NCBI GenBank assembly: GCA_016192455.1
Contig: JACPUC010000006.1
Coordinates: 263,056-319,921, forward strand
Reading direction: 5' to 3'
DNA: 56,866 nt
Origin: Candidatus Tectimicrobiota bacterium
GTDB taxonomy: Bacteria > JACPUC01
Position numbers and translations under genes: made by a program
Notes under the pieces: generated by a model
What the model was told of the DNA's origin: nothing
The model's database searches: none
Seen by the model: only the letters and a program-made list of their open reading frames with translations
Part shown: piece after piece, positions 42,093-50,657 of the stretch
Position numbering within the stretch: position 1 is the stretch's first letter
Layout: every line of letters starts with the position of its first letter

Positions 42093-42872
42093 CTAGCCAG
42101 CGAGGATTTGGCGATAGGCGCTCAGGATGCCTTGCATGGCTTTCCCCGCCGGTTCGCGGAGGAGCACCGTCGTGAAGTGGTCGTGCGGTGTGTCGCTGAG
42201 GTTGATGATGACGAGCTTGGCGTTGTTCATTGCCGCCTCGACCGGCATCCTGGCGGCGGGATGCACGACCAGGCTGGAGCCGATGACGAGGAAGAGATCG
42301 CAGGCGCGCGAGCGCTCCAGGGCCTCGCGCGTCTCCTGCTCGGGCATGGCCTGGCCGAAGGAGATGGTATCGGGCTTCAAGGGACCGGAGCAGAGGTCGC
42401 AGTACGGGACCGCCACGCCGCCGCGGATGCGCTCGGAGACCTCCCCGCGGCTGGTGCGGGCGCCGCACTCCTGGCAGGAGACCGTGTGCACCGTGCCGTG
42501 CAGCTCGATCACCTTCTCCCGGCTGGTGCCGGCCCGCTGGTGCAAGCCGTCGACGTTCTGGGTGATGACGCAGTCGAGTTTGCCGAGTCGCTCGATCTCG
42601 ACAAGGGCGTGGTGCGCCGCGTTCGGCTCGGCCTGCAGGATGGCGCCGAGGAACTCCTCGCTCATGCGCCAGTACTTGATGCGCGCCTCGTGGCTGGCCA
42701 GGAAGTTCTGGTAGAGGAAGTCCTGCGGATCGTAGCGTGACCAGACCCCCCCAGGGCTGCGGAAGTCGGGAATGCCCGACTCGGTGCTGATGCCAGCGCC
42801 GGAGAAGGCGACGACTCGCCGCGCCTGGTCGATAAATGCGGCAACCTTGCGGTACTTCTCGTCGCTGGTCAT
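42093..42872 (-). CDS. cobB: NAD-dependent protein deacylase, Sir2 family
   Basis: A 259-aa sirtuin that removes acyl groups from lysines using NAD+. Motifs: VAFSGAGISTESGIPDFRS (NAD-binding loop), CVITQNVDGLHQRAG, ELHGTVHTVSC with the catalytic His, zinc ligands CQEC and CDLC, and VIGSSLVVHPAARMP. Length is typical. GGGAGG lies 8 nt before the ATG at 42872. Same strand as ridA (downstream) and the binding-protein gene (upstream), with gaps of about 110-160 bases, so an operon is possible but not certain. Confidence 0.95.
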   Translation of the reverse strand: MTSDEKYRKVAAFIDQARRVVAFSGAGISTESGIPDFRSPGGVWSRYDPQDFLYQNFLASHEARIKYWRMSEEFLGAILQAEPNAAHHALVEIERLGKLDCVITQNVDGLHQRAGTSREKVIELHGTVHTVSCQECGARTSRGEVSERIRGGVAVPYCDLCSGPLKPDTISFGQAMPEQETREALERSRACDLFLVIGSSLVVHPAARMPVEAAMNNAKLVIINLSDTPHDHFTTVLLREPAGKAMQGILSAYRQILAG

Positions 42873-43031
42873 CGACGTGCCTCCCCACGCTTCAACTCAG
42901 CGCACCCCATACGCGGAGCCGCAGCGCAGCGTGGGGGAAGAGGGGGCGCGGGGGAGCGAAGCATCCGGGCCAGCCTCCTCCCCCTGCCGCTGCAACCCCG
43001 GCGCGCGGCGTGCGCTTCCGGCAGGCGGGGC

Positions 43032-44087
43032 TTATTTCGCCACGATGCCGGCGGCCCGCTGCACGAAGCTCAGGTCGGTGTACTTCTTCGCCTCAATGCG
43101 GCCCTTGGCGAATTTCAGCTCGGCGGAGAGGTCGATGTTGCGTTGCAGCGCCTCGATGTTGGGGATTGCGTTCGGGCCCCGGTAGTAGTCGAACTCGCCG
43201 CCATACCAGGCGAACGCCTCGGCTGGGCGCTTCATGCGCTTCGCCGCCGCCGCCATCACCGCCGGCTTGTTGGCCGGATTGATGTACCAGTTCCAGGCGC
43301 GCACGTAGTCTTCGAAAAAGTCATTGTACGCATCGCGATGTTTCGTCAGCTCCTCGGTGCGTCCTACCAGAAAAAGGGTCTGGTAGGGGCCGATCGCATC
43401 GCTGGTGTTGAACAGGAAGCGGATGCCGCCGCGGCGCAGGGCAAGCACGGAGAAGGGGGGGACAAAGGCCGCGCACTGCACCTTGCCCTCCCGCAGCATA
43501 GCCTCTTGCGTTGCGAACTCGCCCTGGAGGGTCTGCACATCGCGCACCGTATCCATCCCGGCCTTGTGGAGCATGGCCCGGAAGACCATATCCGTGGCGG
43601 TGCCAAAGGCGAAGATGTTGCAGACCTTGCCCTTCAAATCGCGCACGGTCTTGATGCCGGAGGTTTCCAGGACCCCATAGCGAATGATGGCGTGGTTCTC
43701 GATCCCCTCCTGGCCGAGATCGGCGACCACCTTGATGTCGAGTCGGGCGTTGACCACCCCGTTCGCCAGACTGACCGGCGCCAGCATGCCGAGATCGATC
43801 TCCTTCGCGGCCAGGGCCTGCACCTGGATGGGAGTCTGGTCGATCGGCTTCTCGTTCACGGTGTAGCTCTTGCCGTAGTGCCGCAGGAGGTCGCGATTGA
43901 TCGGCTCGTTGTACATCAGCCCAAGGAAGATGAGGGGGACGATGGTGGAGCTCCCCAGCCGGATTTCCAGCGGAGCCGCGGCGGCTGGAGCCCGCAGCGC
44001 GGGTCCGAGCAGCAGGAGGGTAAGAAGCAGGAAGAGAACGAGTCGCTGAACTCTGAAGGTTGCCACGCAGGAGCAGAAGGTACGCAT
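43032..44087 (-). CDS. NitT/TauT-family ABC substrate-binding protein, paralogue
   Basis: A 351-aa exported solute-binding protein. Start at 44087 is supported by AAGGAGA 5 nt upstream and gives a signal peptide ending near PAAAA|APLEIRLG. It is alignable through most of its length with the protein at 19437: LRHYGKSYTVN against LKHYGKTYTVN, the helix ALAAKEIDLGMLAP, TVRDLKGKVCNIFAFGTATD, and the C-terminal INPANKPAVMAAAAKRMKRP. Ligand unknown. Again no permease or ATPase is nearby, and again a hydrolase-type gene is divergent to it (44527). Confidence 0.88.
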   Translation of the reverse strand: MRTFCSCVATFRVQRLVLFLLLTLLLLGPALRAPAAAAPLEIRLGSSTIVPLIFLGLMYNEPINRDLLRHYGKSYTVNEKPIDQTPIQVQALAAKEIDLGMLAPVSLANGVVNARLDIKVVADLGQEGIENHAIIRYGVLETSGIKTVRDLKGKVCNIFAFGTATDMVFRAMLHKAGMDTVRDVQTLQGEFATQEAMLREGKVQCAAFVPPFSVLALRRGGIRFLFNTSDAIGPYQTLFLVGRTEELTKHRDAYNDFFEDYVRAWNWYINPANKPAVMAAAAKRMKRPAEAFAWYGGEFDYYRGPNAIPNIEALQRNIDLSAELKFAKGRIEAKKYTDLSFVQRAAGIVAK

Positions 44088-44526
44088 CGGAGTCTCCTTC
44101 CGGCGCAGACCCCACTGCGAAATGGGATCTGACCGGTGCACCTCAGGGTGATGACAACGTGACAGGAGGTTGGTTATTGGCTCCCACTCTATGGAGCTGC
44201 CTATGGATTGTCAATTCGCGGCGCGGCGCCAGAAGCGCCTGCCGAGCGCCTCTCTTCAGGATTTCCCCAGGTTTCTGGGTTTCTCCGGCCCGCAAGGAGG
44301 GTTGCCCTCCGCCTTTGATGAGGTCCTTGGACAGCCGCGGCACCCTGCTTGCGGGGCAACCTGACGATCTGCTATAAGGTGAAGCATTTGCCGCGGCGCC
44401 ACACGGCGAGGTCCGGGACTGCCGCACGGCCCCGCGCAAGGGGCGACGCCGGGCCGCAGGCGCAGCGGGCAGAGGGGTAGTTCAGGGAATGGTTGCTGAT
44501 ACTTGCCCACGTAGAAGGATCGTACG
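44088..44526. other. Divergent intergenic region binding protein / DUF6282
   Basis: 439 bases. It contains the promoter at 44349-44378 for the plus-strand gene and TTGTCAATTCGCG at 44208-44220, which differs by one base from TTGACAATTCGCG at 39718-39730. No gene is supported. Confidence 0.4.
44349..44378 (+). promoter_or_regulatory. Sigma-70-type promoter for the DUF6282 gene
   Basis: TTGCGG (44349-44354), an 18-base spacer and TATAAG (44373-44378) precede the gene by about 150 bases. The -10 matches the consensus at five of six positions. Confidence 0.55.
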
Positions 44527-45579
44527 ATGTCTTATGAACACGAAATGGTAGGGCGCGTCCTCACCGTCGAGCGCGTGCGTGAGCTGAACGCGAAAGATTT
44601 CTTTTACCAGATTCTGAAGGAAAACCCTGAGATCACGAAGATTTATCCCGGCATCGAGGACCCGATCCTGGAGGGCTCCATCGACCACCACATCCACTGC
44701 TATCCTGACTTCGTCTATCGCAGCCAAGATATGATCGACTGCGCCATCGACGCGGCGAAGGCAAAGATGCAGGCGATCGCCTTCAAGGATCACTACAACC
44801 TGAGCGGCGGCGAAGCCTACCTGGTGCAGCAGTACATCGACGGCATGGTGAAGCGCGGCGAACTGGAGCAGGGGGTGACGATCTATGGCGGCATCGGCCT
44901 GAACTTCGGGGTGCGGCCGGATGTCGTGAAGGTGGCGCTGAAGTACCCCAACATGAAGATGCTCTGGTTCCCCACCTTCAACTCCGCCGGCTTCTTCCGC
45001 ACCTGCGGGATGACCGGCGGCGTCCACCTCGTCGATGCGAAGCAGCACGTCCTCCCCGAGGTCGTGGAGGTGATGCACATGGCCAAGGAGGCCAAGGTGG
45101 GCATCGGCCTCGGCCATACCGACTTCTTCGAGCTGCTGCCCTTGAGTGAGAAGGCCAGGGAGATCGGCTGCCGCTGCGTCCTTGACCATCCCCTCCTGGA
45201 GCTGAACAAGCTCACCTTCGACGAGATGAAGCAGCTTGCCGCGAACGGCGTTTACGTCGGCACCTACTGCCAGCCGATGATCCCCTCGATCTACCAGCCG
45301 GTTGCCGATCCGTTTGAGACAGTGCGGCTGATCAAGCACGTGGGGGCGGAATGTTGCATTGTCGGCGGCGATTTCGGCCAGGTCCTGCACATTAACAGCA
45401 TCGACGGCCTGCGGGTGTTCGTGCGCGCCTGCTTGGCGTTCGGCATTGATGAGGCGTCGCTGAACATCGCCTTGAAGGATAACCCGCGCAAACTCCTCTA
45501 CCTCGACGACGCGCCGGACGCCGCCGCGGAGGCGCACCGCAGCGCCGACCGCCGTCAGCAGCACGTCTCGCACTCGTGA
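44527..45579 (+). CDS. DUF6282 family metal-dependent hydrolase-like protein
   Basis: A 350-aa protein with a TIM-barrel hydrolase look. The N-terminal LEGSIDHHIHCYPDFVYRS (HxH metal pair near residue 56), IAFKDHYNLSGG, LNFGVRP, GIGLGHTDFFELLPL and LDHPLLELNKL supply further candidate metal ligands, and CCIVGGDFGQVLH ends the barrel. This matches what I know of DUF6282 proteins, which are related to PHP/amidohydrolase enzymes but have no defined reaction. AAGGAT is upstream of the ATG. The C-terminal 25 residues are charged and likely disordered. It is divergent to the second orphan binding protein, so a shared ligand is a reasonable guess. Confidence 0.8.
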   Translation: MSYEHEMVGRVLTVERVRELNAKDFFYQILKENPEITKIYPGIEDPILEGSIDHHIHCYPDFVYRSQDMIDCAIDAAKAKMQAIAFKDHYNLSGGEAYLVQQYIDGMVKRGELEQGVTIYGGIGLNFGVRPDVVKVALKYPNMKMLWFPTFNSAGFFRTCGMTGGVHLVDAKQHVLPEVVEVMHMAKEAKVGIGLGHTDFFELLPLSEKAREIGCRCVLDHPLLELNKLTFDEMKQLAANGVYVGTYCQPMIPSIYQPVADPFETVRLIKHVGAECCIVGGDFGQVLHINSIDGLRVFVRACLAFGIDEASLNIALKDNPRKLLYLDDAPDAAAEAHRSADRRQQHVSHS

Positions 45580-45645
45580 GGCAGGCTCCGCTGCCCTTGT
45601 CGCCGGCCTCAACCTCGCGTCCGCTCGGCAGCCGCGGTAAGATCG

Positions 45646-45674
45646 GCTGTGGGGGATCAATGCTCCCCTACAGC
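45646..45674. repeat. Hairpin repeat after the DUF6282 gene
   Basis: GCTGTGGGGGA pairs with TCCCCTACAGC (one mismatch) over a 7-base loop, about 67 bases past the DUF6282 stop. Its CCCCTAC edge matches the palindrome family at 31005-31125 and 46754-46777. It may double as a terminator, though there is no T-run. Confidence 0.55.
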
Positions 45675-45752
45675 CTCCCACCCGGCTGTCGCCTCGCTCG
45701 CGGTTTCACCCCTTTGTCCTCCCTGCCCCCTCTGTCGGCCAGGTAACGGTCA

Positions 45753-46229
45753 CTACGGCGCCAGCAGCTCGAGCGGCTCGGCCGGCACGTTGAGTTGCGG
45801 CCAGGTAGCCACGGCGCCGGTTGCGTCGGTGGCCGTTATTTGCAGCCCTTCAATGGTGAACTCGCCCGCGGGGAGGCTGTGCGGCGGAATGTCGCGGAAC
45901 TCCGCGGTGTGAATGCCGTTGGCATCCCGACCGCTGAAGGTGGCGAAGACAACCCGCGCCGCTCCTAGAATCGGGTGGCTGCTGAGCATGCTGGCTTCCA
46001 CCCTCAATGTTCCGCGTCCCCCGATGATCTGCGCCTGCAGCACGACGTTCCCACCCTGGTTGGCGGTGAACGTGAGGGGCGACCGGCCCCATCCCGCCAT
46101 CAGGATGACTGGGCTGGCGGGCACTGGTTCGGGCGCTGTTTCGTCCAACAGGGCGGTGCCGAAGGGGACGCCGAGCCCGGTGATGACGTCCTCAACGTCG
46201 CTGCCGTCCAGGTTGGCGCGGCGGATCGC
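45753..46229 (-). pseudogene. 5'-truncated propeller protein with the MAGFG/TWPxLN module
   Basis: 158 open codons after a TGA at 46230-46232, with no signal peptide or good start. The first 25 residues (AIRRANLDGSDVEDVITGLG) are the end of an LDL-receptor-type YWTD beta-propeller blade, so most of a propeller is missing. The rest, from PVILMAGWG to TWPQLNV, is the same roughly 110-aa module that ends the giant Ig-repeat protein twice. A TTG at 46148 could start a 131-aa product but would lack an export signal. Best read as the tail of a decayed secreted protein gene. Confidence 0.7.
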
Positions 46230-46306
46230 TCACCCGGGTGGCGCGCCTAGCCATTGACGGCAGGGAAGGGGGAGGAGGGCCGGCTGCGGGAGCGGTTCGA
46301 AGATCG

Positions 46307-46663
46307 CTACCCCGGTTCGTCAAGCTGCTCGAGCAGGCCCAGCATCTCCTGGCGGTGGTAGTGGTGGTAGGCTTGGCGTGCCGCCTCGATGCCGCGCTGC
46401 AACCAGCGGCGCGCCTCATCCGGACGCTCCAAGGCTAGCGCGGCGCGCGCCAGAAGCTGGTAGGCCGCGGTATTGGTCGGCTCGCCGGCAACTGCGGCGC
46501 TGAGGTGACTGATGGCCTCCGCGTAGGCGCCGCGGTCATACGCCGCCACGCCGAGCGCGTAGCGCGGCGTTGCGTCGTCGGGCCGGAGCAGATGCTCCTC
46601 GCGGAAGAGCGCCTCGCGCCAGTCGCGGTAGCCGCCGGATGGTCCGGCGTCCTTCCTCTCCAT
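46307..46663 (-). CDS. Small TPR-type protein
   Basis: 118 aa, almost all helical. Residues 30-105 fit two to three tetratricopeptide repeats (YALGVAAYDRGAYAEAISHL, then AAYQLLARAALALERPDEAR, then WLQRGIEAARQA). GGGGAG lies 6 nt before the ATG at 46663. It has no signal peptide. TPR proteins act as protein-interaction scaffolds; the partner is not evident. It lies just upstream of the broken propeller gene on the same strand. Confidence 0.75.
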   Translation of the reverse strand: MERKDAGPSGGYRDWREALFREEHLLRPDDATPRYALGVAAYDRGAYAEAISHLSAAVAGEPTNTAAYQLLARAALALERPDEARRWLQRGIEAARQAYHHYHRQEMLGLLEQLDEPG

Positions 46664-46753
46664 GGCAGCTCCCCATGGGCCTTCGGCCCGCCCGCAAGGT
46701 CATGAAAATAAGCGCACACTTCTTTCTCAGCAGTTTTCCATGCCCTCGACCGC

Positions 46754-46777
46754 AGGGGCGGTTCGCGAACCGCCCCT
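46754..46777. repeat. Perfect 24-bp palindrome
   Basis: AGGGGCGGTTCG followed directly by its exact reverse complement, then ACC. Same GGGGC/GCCCCTA family as the hairpins at 31005-31125. Confidence 0.7.
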
Positions 46778-46790
46778 ACCAGCGGGATGC

Positions 46791-46939
46791 AAAGAACCAC
46801 TGATGAACACGGATTGACACTGATATCTGTGTACATCCGTGTCCATCCGTGGTTCTTTCCCCTACCTTCTCCGCGTTCTCTGCGTCTCCGCGGTGCACGC
46901 CATTGAACCGCAGAGGCGCGGAGAACGCAGAGGTGAAGG
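46791..46939. repeat. Composite palindromic repeat, copy B
   Basis: Two adjoining long imperfect palindromes. The first spans 46791-46858, exactly symmetric about GATATC (46822-46827), with arms containing GAACACGGATTGACAC and GTGTACATCCGTGTCCATC. The second spans about 46865-46939, with arms CTCCGCGTTCTCTGCGTC and CGCGGAGAACGCAGAGG. Copy A at 41369-41562 has the same two units in the same order. Confidence 0.8.
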
Positions 46940-47306
46940 ACACTGGCCGCGCGAACGTCAGCCTCACCATTACGTGAAATCAACCACTTCGAGGTTCTCT
47001 TTGCTAAAGGATGAGGTAAATGAATCGCTTTGACCGGGCGGCGGCTGGGAGAGTTTCGGAAGGGGAGGGCAGCGGCGCGGGGTGCGCGGGCTTCAGAAGG
47101 GTCTGCACGGCCATCGCCTCCGCACTCAACCTTGCAGCCCCCTGCGACTGGATGACTGCCGAGTACGCGGCGCCTGCCTCCCTCCCAAGCCCTTGCACTC
47201 CATCGCTTTGCCGTGCCACGCGGGCGCCGCGCGCCTAGTGTGCTGTTTCACACATTCTATCGCAAGAATTTGCGAGGGAGCCTCGCCCCCTCGCGCACCC
47301 CGACTA

Positions 47307-47329
47307 CGCGAGCTGCTGCGCAGCTCGCG
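47307..47329. terminator. Strong hairpin, possible end of csp transcript
   Basis: CGCGAGCTGC and GCAGCTCGCG form a perfect 10-bp stem with a 3-base loop, about 100 bases past the csp stop on the minus strand. There is no T-run, so termination would be Rho-assisted or absent. Confidence 0.35.
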
Positions 47330-47430
47330 GGGATTGGGGTGTGGGGAAGCAAAGGTCTTCCACAAAAACTCCCCCACCACATGGCCCGAAGAAGGCGTCC
47401 GATTAAGGATGGAATTTGTGTGACGCAACA

Positions 47431-47634
47431 CTAGACAGTCAGGCGCACCTTTACGGCCCGGAGACCTTTCGGCCCCTGCTCAAGCTCAAATTCTACGCGC
47501 TCCCCCTCTTCCAACTCGTCTATGGTGATGTACTGTAAGGCGCTGCGGTGAAAGAAGAGGTCATCGCTGCCGAAACGAGCGATGAACCCGTACCCTTTGT
47601 CTCGAATCAGTTTCTTCACCGTCCCTATTTCCAT
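47431..47634 (-). CDS. Cold-shock-domain protein
   Basis: A 67-aa single OB-fold nucleic-acid-binding protein of the Csp family. RNP1-type KGYGFI at about residues 14-19 and RNP2-type DLFFHRSAL at about 25-33 supply the aromatic binding surface; GERVEFELEQGPKGLRAVKV ends the barrel. ATG at 47634 follows AAAGG at good spacing; an in-frame TTG two codons earlier is less likely. It probably binds single-stranded RNA or DNA as a chaperone. It may have a long 5' leader, since about 250 bases upstream lack another start. Confidence 0.93.
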   Translation of the reverse strand: MEIGTVKKLIRDKGYGFIARFGSDDLFFHRSALQYITIDELEEGERVEFELEQGPKGLRAVKVRLTV

Positions 47635-47900
47635 GCGCAACCTTTCTCATCCCCTGAGCGCTCCCTCCGCCGAGGGCGAACCATGGCGGTAAAACCCATC
47701 TCTGGAAACCCAATGCCGGGGGACCCAGGGGCATGGAGCTTATCCTTCTGGCCGCGCCGATCATTCACCACCAGCACGCGCGGCTTCTCCCCGCTGAAGA
47801 ATCGTCGAACTGCTTCGTTCTCGTGTCTTTGTAGCTTAGAAGGGGGGCCTTTGCAACTGCTTAGCGCGGGGCGGGCGCCGGGAAGGTCAGAAGACGAGAA
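47625..47900 (-). pseudogene. Start-less protein-like ORF upstream of csp
   Basis: A minus-strand frame of 91 codons between a TGA at 47901-47903 and a TAG at 47625-47627 has no ATG, GTG or TTG before its best part. That part reads KLQRHENEAVRRFF, then SGEKPRVLVVND, which has strong protein character. The rest is less convincing. It overlaps the tail of the neighbouring membrane gene and the csp start by a few bases. It could be a gene remnant or an ORF using a rare start. Confidence 0.3.
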
Positions 47901-48057
47901 TCATGGTGAGAATGCCCGCCACCACGAGGGCGAGCGAGGCGATGAACATGAGCTGAGACGCCGCCAGGCTGCTGCCCCCGATGCCGACGATCATGGCCAC
48001 CAGGCAGGCGGCAAGGAGACATGCCTTGCGCAACGAGAATGGATGCTGCCCCGCCAT
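47887..48057 (-). CDS. Small two-helix membrane protein, unknown
   Basis: 56 aa from ATG 48057, with GAGG 5 nt upstream. Two hydrophobic helices, at about 12-33 (ACLLAACLVAMIVGIGGSS) and 34-55 (LMFIASLALVVAGILTMILVF), are joined by a short turn. The N-terminus is basic (FSLRK), which suggests an inward-facing start. No family recognised. It lies between folB and the csp gene on the same strand. Confidence 0.6.
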   Translation of the reverse strand: MAGQHPFSLRKACLLAACLVAMIVGIGGSSLAASQLMFIASLALVVAGILTMILVF

Positions 48058-48211
48058 AGCCGCCTCGCCTCCGCGCCTGGGACGGACGCGCACATCGGCG
48101 GCCCGGAAGGCAACGCTCAAGGGTCGCCGCTCCACAGGGCCGCACGAGGAGTGGCCGAGCACGCCGCCCCCGCAGACGAATAATGCGGAGCCCGCCATGG
48201 CCGCGGGGACG

Positions 48212-48574
48212 TCACCGCGCTGCGGTGCGCTCGATTTCCACCCCCACCAGCCCCACGCCTTGGTCGGTGAGGGCTTTTGGTTTGATGACGCGCACGCGCA
48301 CGCGTTCCAGGGGAAAACGTTGCAGGAGGACGCCTGCAAGGTGCTCGGCCACCGCCTCGATGAGCTTGAACTCCCGTTCCCCAACGGCGCCCTGCAGGAC
48401 GCGGCTCACCTCGCGGTAATCGAGGATCTTCTGTGGATCATCCAGGGCCGCCACGGACCTCCAGGTGTAGAAGAGGTCGAGGTCCACCAGAAGCGCTTGA
48501 CGGCGCTGCCGTTCCGCGGCCGTCACGCCGACGGCGCAGCGCAGCACGATCTCTTGAAGGAACAAGCGATCCAT
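48212..48574 (-). CDS. folB: Dihydroneopterin aldolase
   Basis: A 120-aa tunnelling-fold enzyme of folate synthesis that converts 7,8-dihydroneopterin to 6-hydroxymethyl-dihydropterin and glycolaldehyde. Typical opening MDRLFLQEIVLRCAVGVTAAER, then QALLVDLDLFYTW, DYREVSRVLQGAV, FKLIEAVAEHLAGVLL with the conserved Glu, and VRVIKPKAL containing the catalytic Lys. The start at 48574 is set by homology, since the ribosome binding site is poor; the frame is open upstream to 48631. Other folate genes are not in the window. Confidence 0.9.
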   Translation of the reverse strand: MDRLFLQEIVLRCAVGVTAAERQRRQALLVDLDLFYTWRSVAALDDPQKILDYREVSRVLQGAVGEREFKLIEAVAEHLAGVLLQRFPLERVRVRVIKPKALTDQGVGLVGVEIERTAAR

Positions 48575-48949
48575 AACGCTTGCAGAGGGTTTCGTCAGGG
48601 GGATGATTGCGGAGTGCGCCGACGGAAGCACGCCTGCTCGCGCCCCGCGGGCCTGGCTGGCCTCTTTCTAGCAGAGCCGGAGCCGCGAAGTCAATGCGCC
48701 GCCGCATCGCGCCGAGCAGGATTGACGAGGTTCGCGGCACCTGCCAAACTCAGCGCCGAGCTGGGAGATGCCGGCGCGGTTCTTCGCGCTGGCGCGCCGG
48801 ATGGGGCCCGGTCCGCTCTCCGAGATCGCACCCGCGGGGAACCACCCTCAGAGCCTGGCAGGGAACAGCCGCGGCGCCTGCGCTGATTCGGTCCCAGCGC
48901 TCTAGCGGCCCCTCCTCCCTGCCGGGAGGCGAAGCGTCCCCGCCAGGCA
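48575..48949. other. Divergent intergenic region folB / DUF2851
   Basis: 375 GC-rich bases with no recognisable promoter and no gene. Confidence 0.3.
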
Positions 48950-50602
48950 ATGAAGAAGCGGCTGATGCTCCTGACGCCGATTCAGCAGGTTGCCCGCCCT
49001 CCGGCGGCGTTCCGCACCCCCTACCGTGAGGTGCGCCTCCCCTACCTGCGGGTGGCGGAAGATGCCGCAGCGGAGCTTGACGAAGGCTGGCCGCCGGAAG
49101 CCGGCGCCGCGGTGACGGAGGAGCTTGTCAAGGCGATCTGGTTTGAGCAGCGTCTCGTCTGGGAGCATCTCCGCCTGGCCGATGGGGCGCCGGTCACCGT
49201 TCTCGAGCCAGGGTGGTGGAATCGCGCCGAAGGCCCTGATTTCACCCATGCGGCGGTGCGCCTGGCGGGAGGCGCGACGGCGCGGGGCGATATCGAGGTC
49301 CATGTGCGCAGCAGCGCCTGGGAGCAGCATGGGCACCATGTCGATGCACGCTATAACCGCGTCATCCTGCACGTCGTCATGTGGCAGGACACGGCGGCCC
49401 CAACCGTTTGCCGCCAGGACGGCGCCCGGGTGCCGACGCTCCCCTTGTTCCCCGCTCTCGCCCAGGAGTTGACGGAACTGCGGCGCACGCTGGATGTGGC
49501 GCGCTATCCGCTGCGCAGCGAGGTGCGCACCGGCTACTGCCAGCCCGATCTGCAGCGCTGCGCCCCGGAGGTGGTGGCGTCGCTCCTCGACCAGGCTGGT
49601 GATGAGCGTCTCTCGGCCAAGGCGGAGGGGCTGGCGGAGCGGCTCAAGGAGACTTCCCCAGCGGCGGTGCTCTACGAATCGGTGGCCGAGGGCCTGGGCC
49701 TCGTCAGCCTGCGCGGCCAGTTCCGCGAGCTGGCGCGGCGCCTCCCGTGGGCGCGCCTCGAGGGCCTGCGCAGCGCCGCGGGGGGCACGGCCGGCGACCC
49801 CGCGACGGGTCCTGGGATGGAACCTGACCTACGCCTCGAGGCCCTGCTCTTCCAGCATGCCGGCCTCTTGCCCGAGACAGCCTCGGGGAGCGGCGACGCC
49901 GCGACAGCGGACTACCTTCGCCGCCTCCTGGCGGCCGCCGCCACCGTCGCGGCGGCGGAGTCCGAGCCTCCCATGGAGGGCGCCCGCTGGCGGGTGCCGG
50001 GCACGCGGCCGGCCGGCCAGCCCGTGCGCCGCATCGCCGCGCTTGCAGCCTTCCTGCGCGCCTCGGAGCCGCTCCTTCTCGTGGAGCGTTGCATGGAGCT
50101 GGCTCGAGCCTGCCGCGACCTCCATGGCAAGAAGCGGCGGCTCGGCGTCGTGCGGCGAGCCGTCGAAGCTCTCTGCCTCGTCGAGGGGCCCCCCTTCTGG
50201 CAGCGGCGCCTGGGCTTCGGCCCCGCAACACTGCGGCGCCCGCTCAACCTGGTGGGCGTCGAGCGGGCCCGCATCCTGGTCGTCAATGTCCTGCTGCCGG
50301 CGGCACTGGCGCTGGCGCGACAGCACGCTGACGCCGATGTCGAGGAGGGGCTCCACGTTCTCTACGCCGCGTTGCCGAAAGCCGCGGAAAACAGCGCCGT
50401 ACGCTTTGCTCGGCGGCGCATGCTGGGAGAGCGGAGCGCCCATGCGGGGCTGGTCACTACGGCGCGCCGCCAGCAGGGGTTGCAGCAGCTCTTGCGGGAT
50501 TTCTGCAGCAGCGACCCCGGCGGCTGCCTGACCTGCAGCTTCCCCAGCCTTGCTGGCGCGCTGCGTCAACTCACTCCGGCGAAGCCCTCGCCGCCGACCT
50601 AG
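48950..50602 (+). CDS. DUF2851 family protein
   Basis: A 550-aa cytoplasmic protein. The N-terminal third carries the family pattern: ELVKAIWFEQRL, TVLEPGWWNRAEGPDFTHAAVRL, GDIEVHVRSSAWEQHGHHVDARYNRVILHVVMW. The His, Glu and Asp pattern there suggests a nuclease-like or metal-binding site, but no activity is established. The rest is Ala/Leu/Arg-rich and helical. The C-terminus has CSSDPGGCLTC, a possible metal-binding Cys cluster also seen in relatives. Length is a little above the usual 420-450 aa. The ribosome binding site is weak (AGG). Confidence 0.85.
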   Translation: MKKRLMLLTPIQQVARPPAAFRTPYREVRLPYLRVAEDAAAELDEGWPPEAGAAVTEELVKAIWFEQRLVWEHLRLADGAPVTVLEPGWWNRAEGPDFTHAAVRLAGGATARGDIEVHVRSSAWEQHGHHVDARYNRVILHVVMWQDTAAPTVCRQDGARVPTLPLFPALAQELTELRRTLDVARYPLRSEVRTGYCQPDLQRCAPEVVASLLDQAGDERLSAKAEGLAERLKETSPAAVLYESVAEGLGLVSLRGQFRELARRLPWARLEGLRSAAGGTAGDPATGPGMEPDLRLEALLFQHAGLLPETASGSGDAATADYLRRLLAAAATVAAAESEPPMEGARWRVPGTRPAGQPVRRIAALAAFLRASEPLLLVERCMELARACRDLHGKKRRLGVVRRAVEALCLVEGPPFWQRRLGFGPATLRRPLNLVGVERARILVVNVLLPAALALARQHADADVEEGLHVLYAALPKAAENSAVRFARRRMLGERSAHAGLVTTARRQQGLQQLLRDFCSSDPGGCLTCSFPSLAGALRQLTPAKPSPPT

Positions 50603-50657
50603 GATGGACTCCCGAAGGTCACGGCCGCGCGCCCGTCCGGCCGTCGCCGACCTTGCC

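Larger units (their letters stand above)
46664..47430. other. Repeat-rich intergenic region
   Basis: 767 bases without a supported gene. It holds a perfect 24-base palindrome (46754-46777), the second copy of the composite repeat (46791-46939) and a perfect 10-bp-stem hairpin (47307-47329). Confidence 0.5.
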
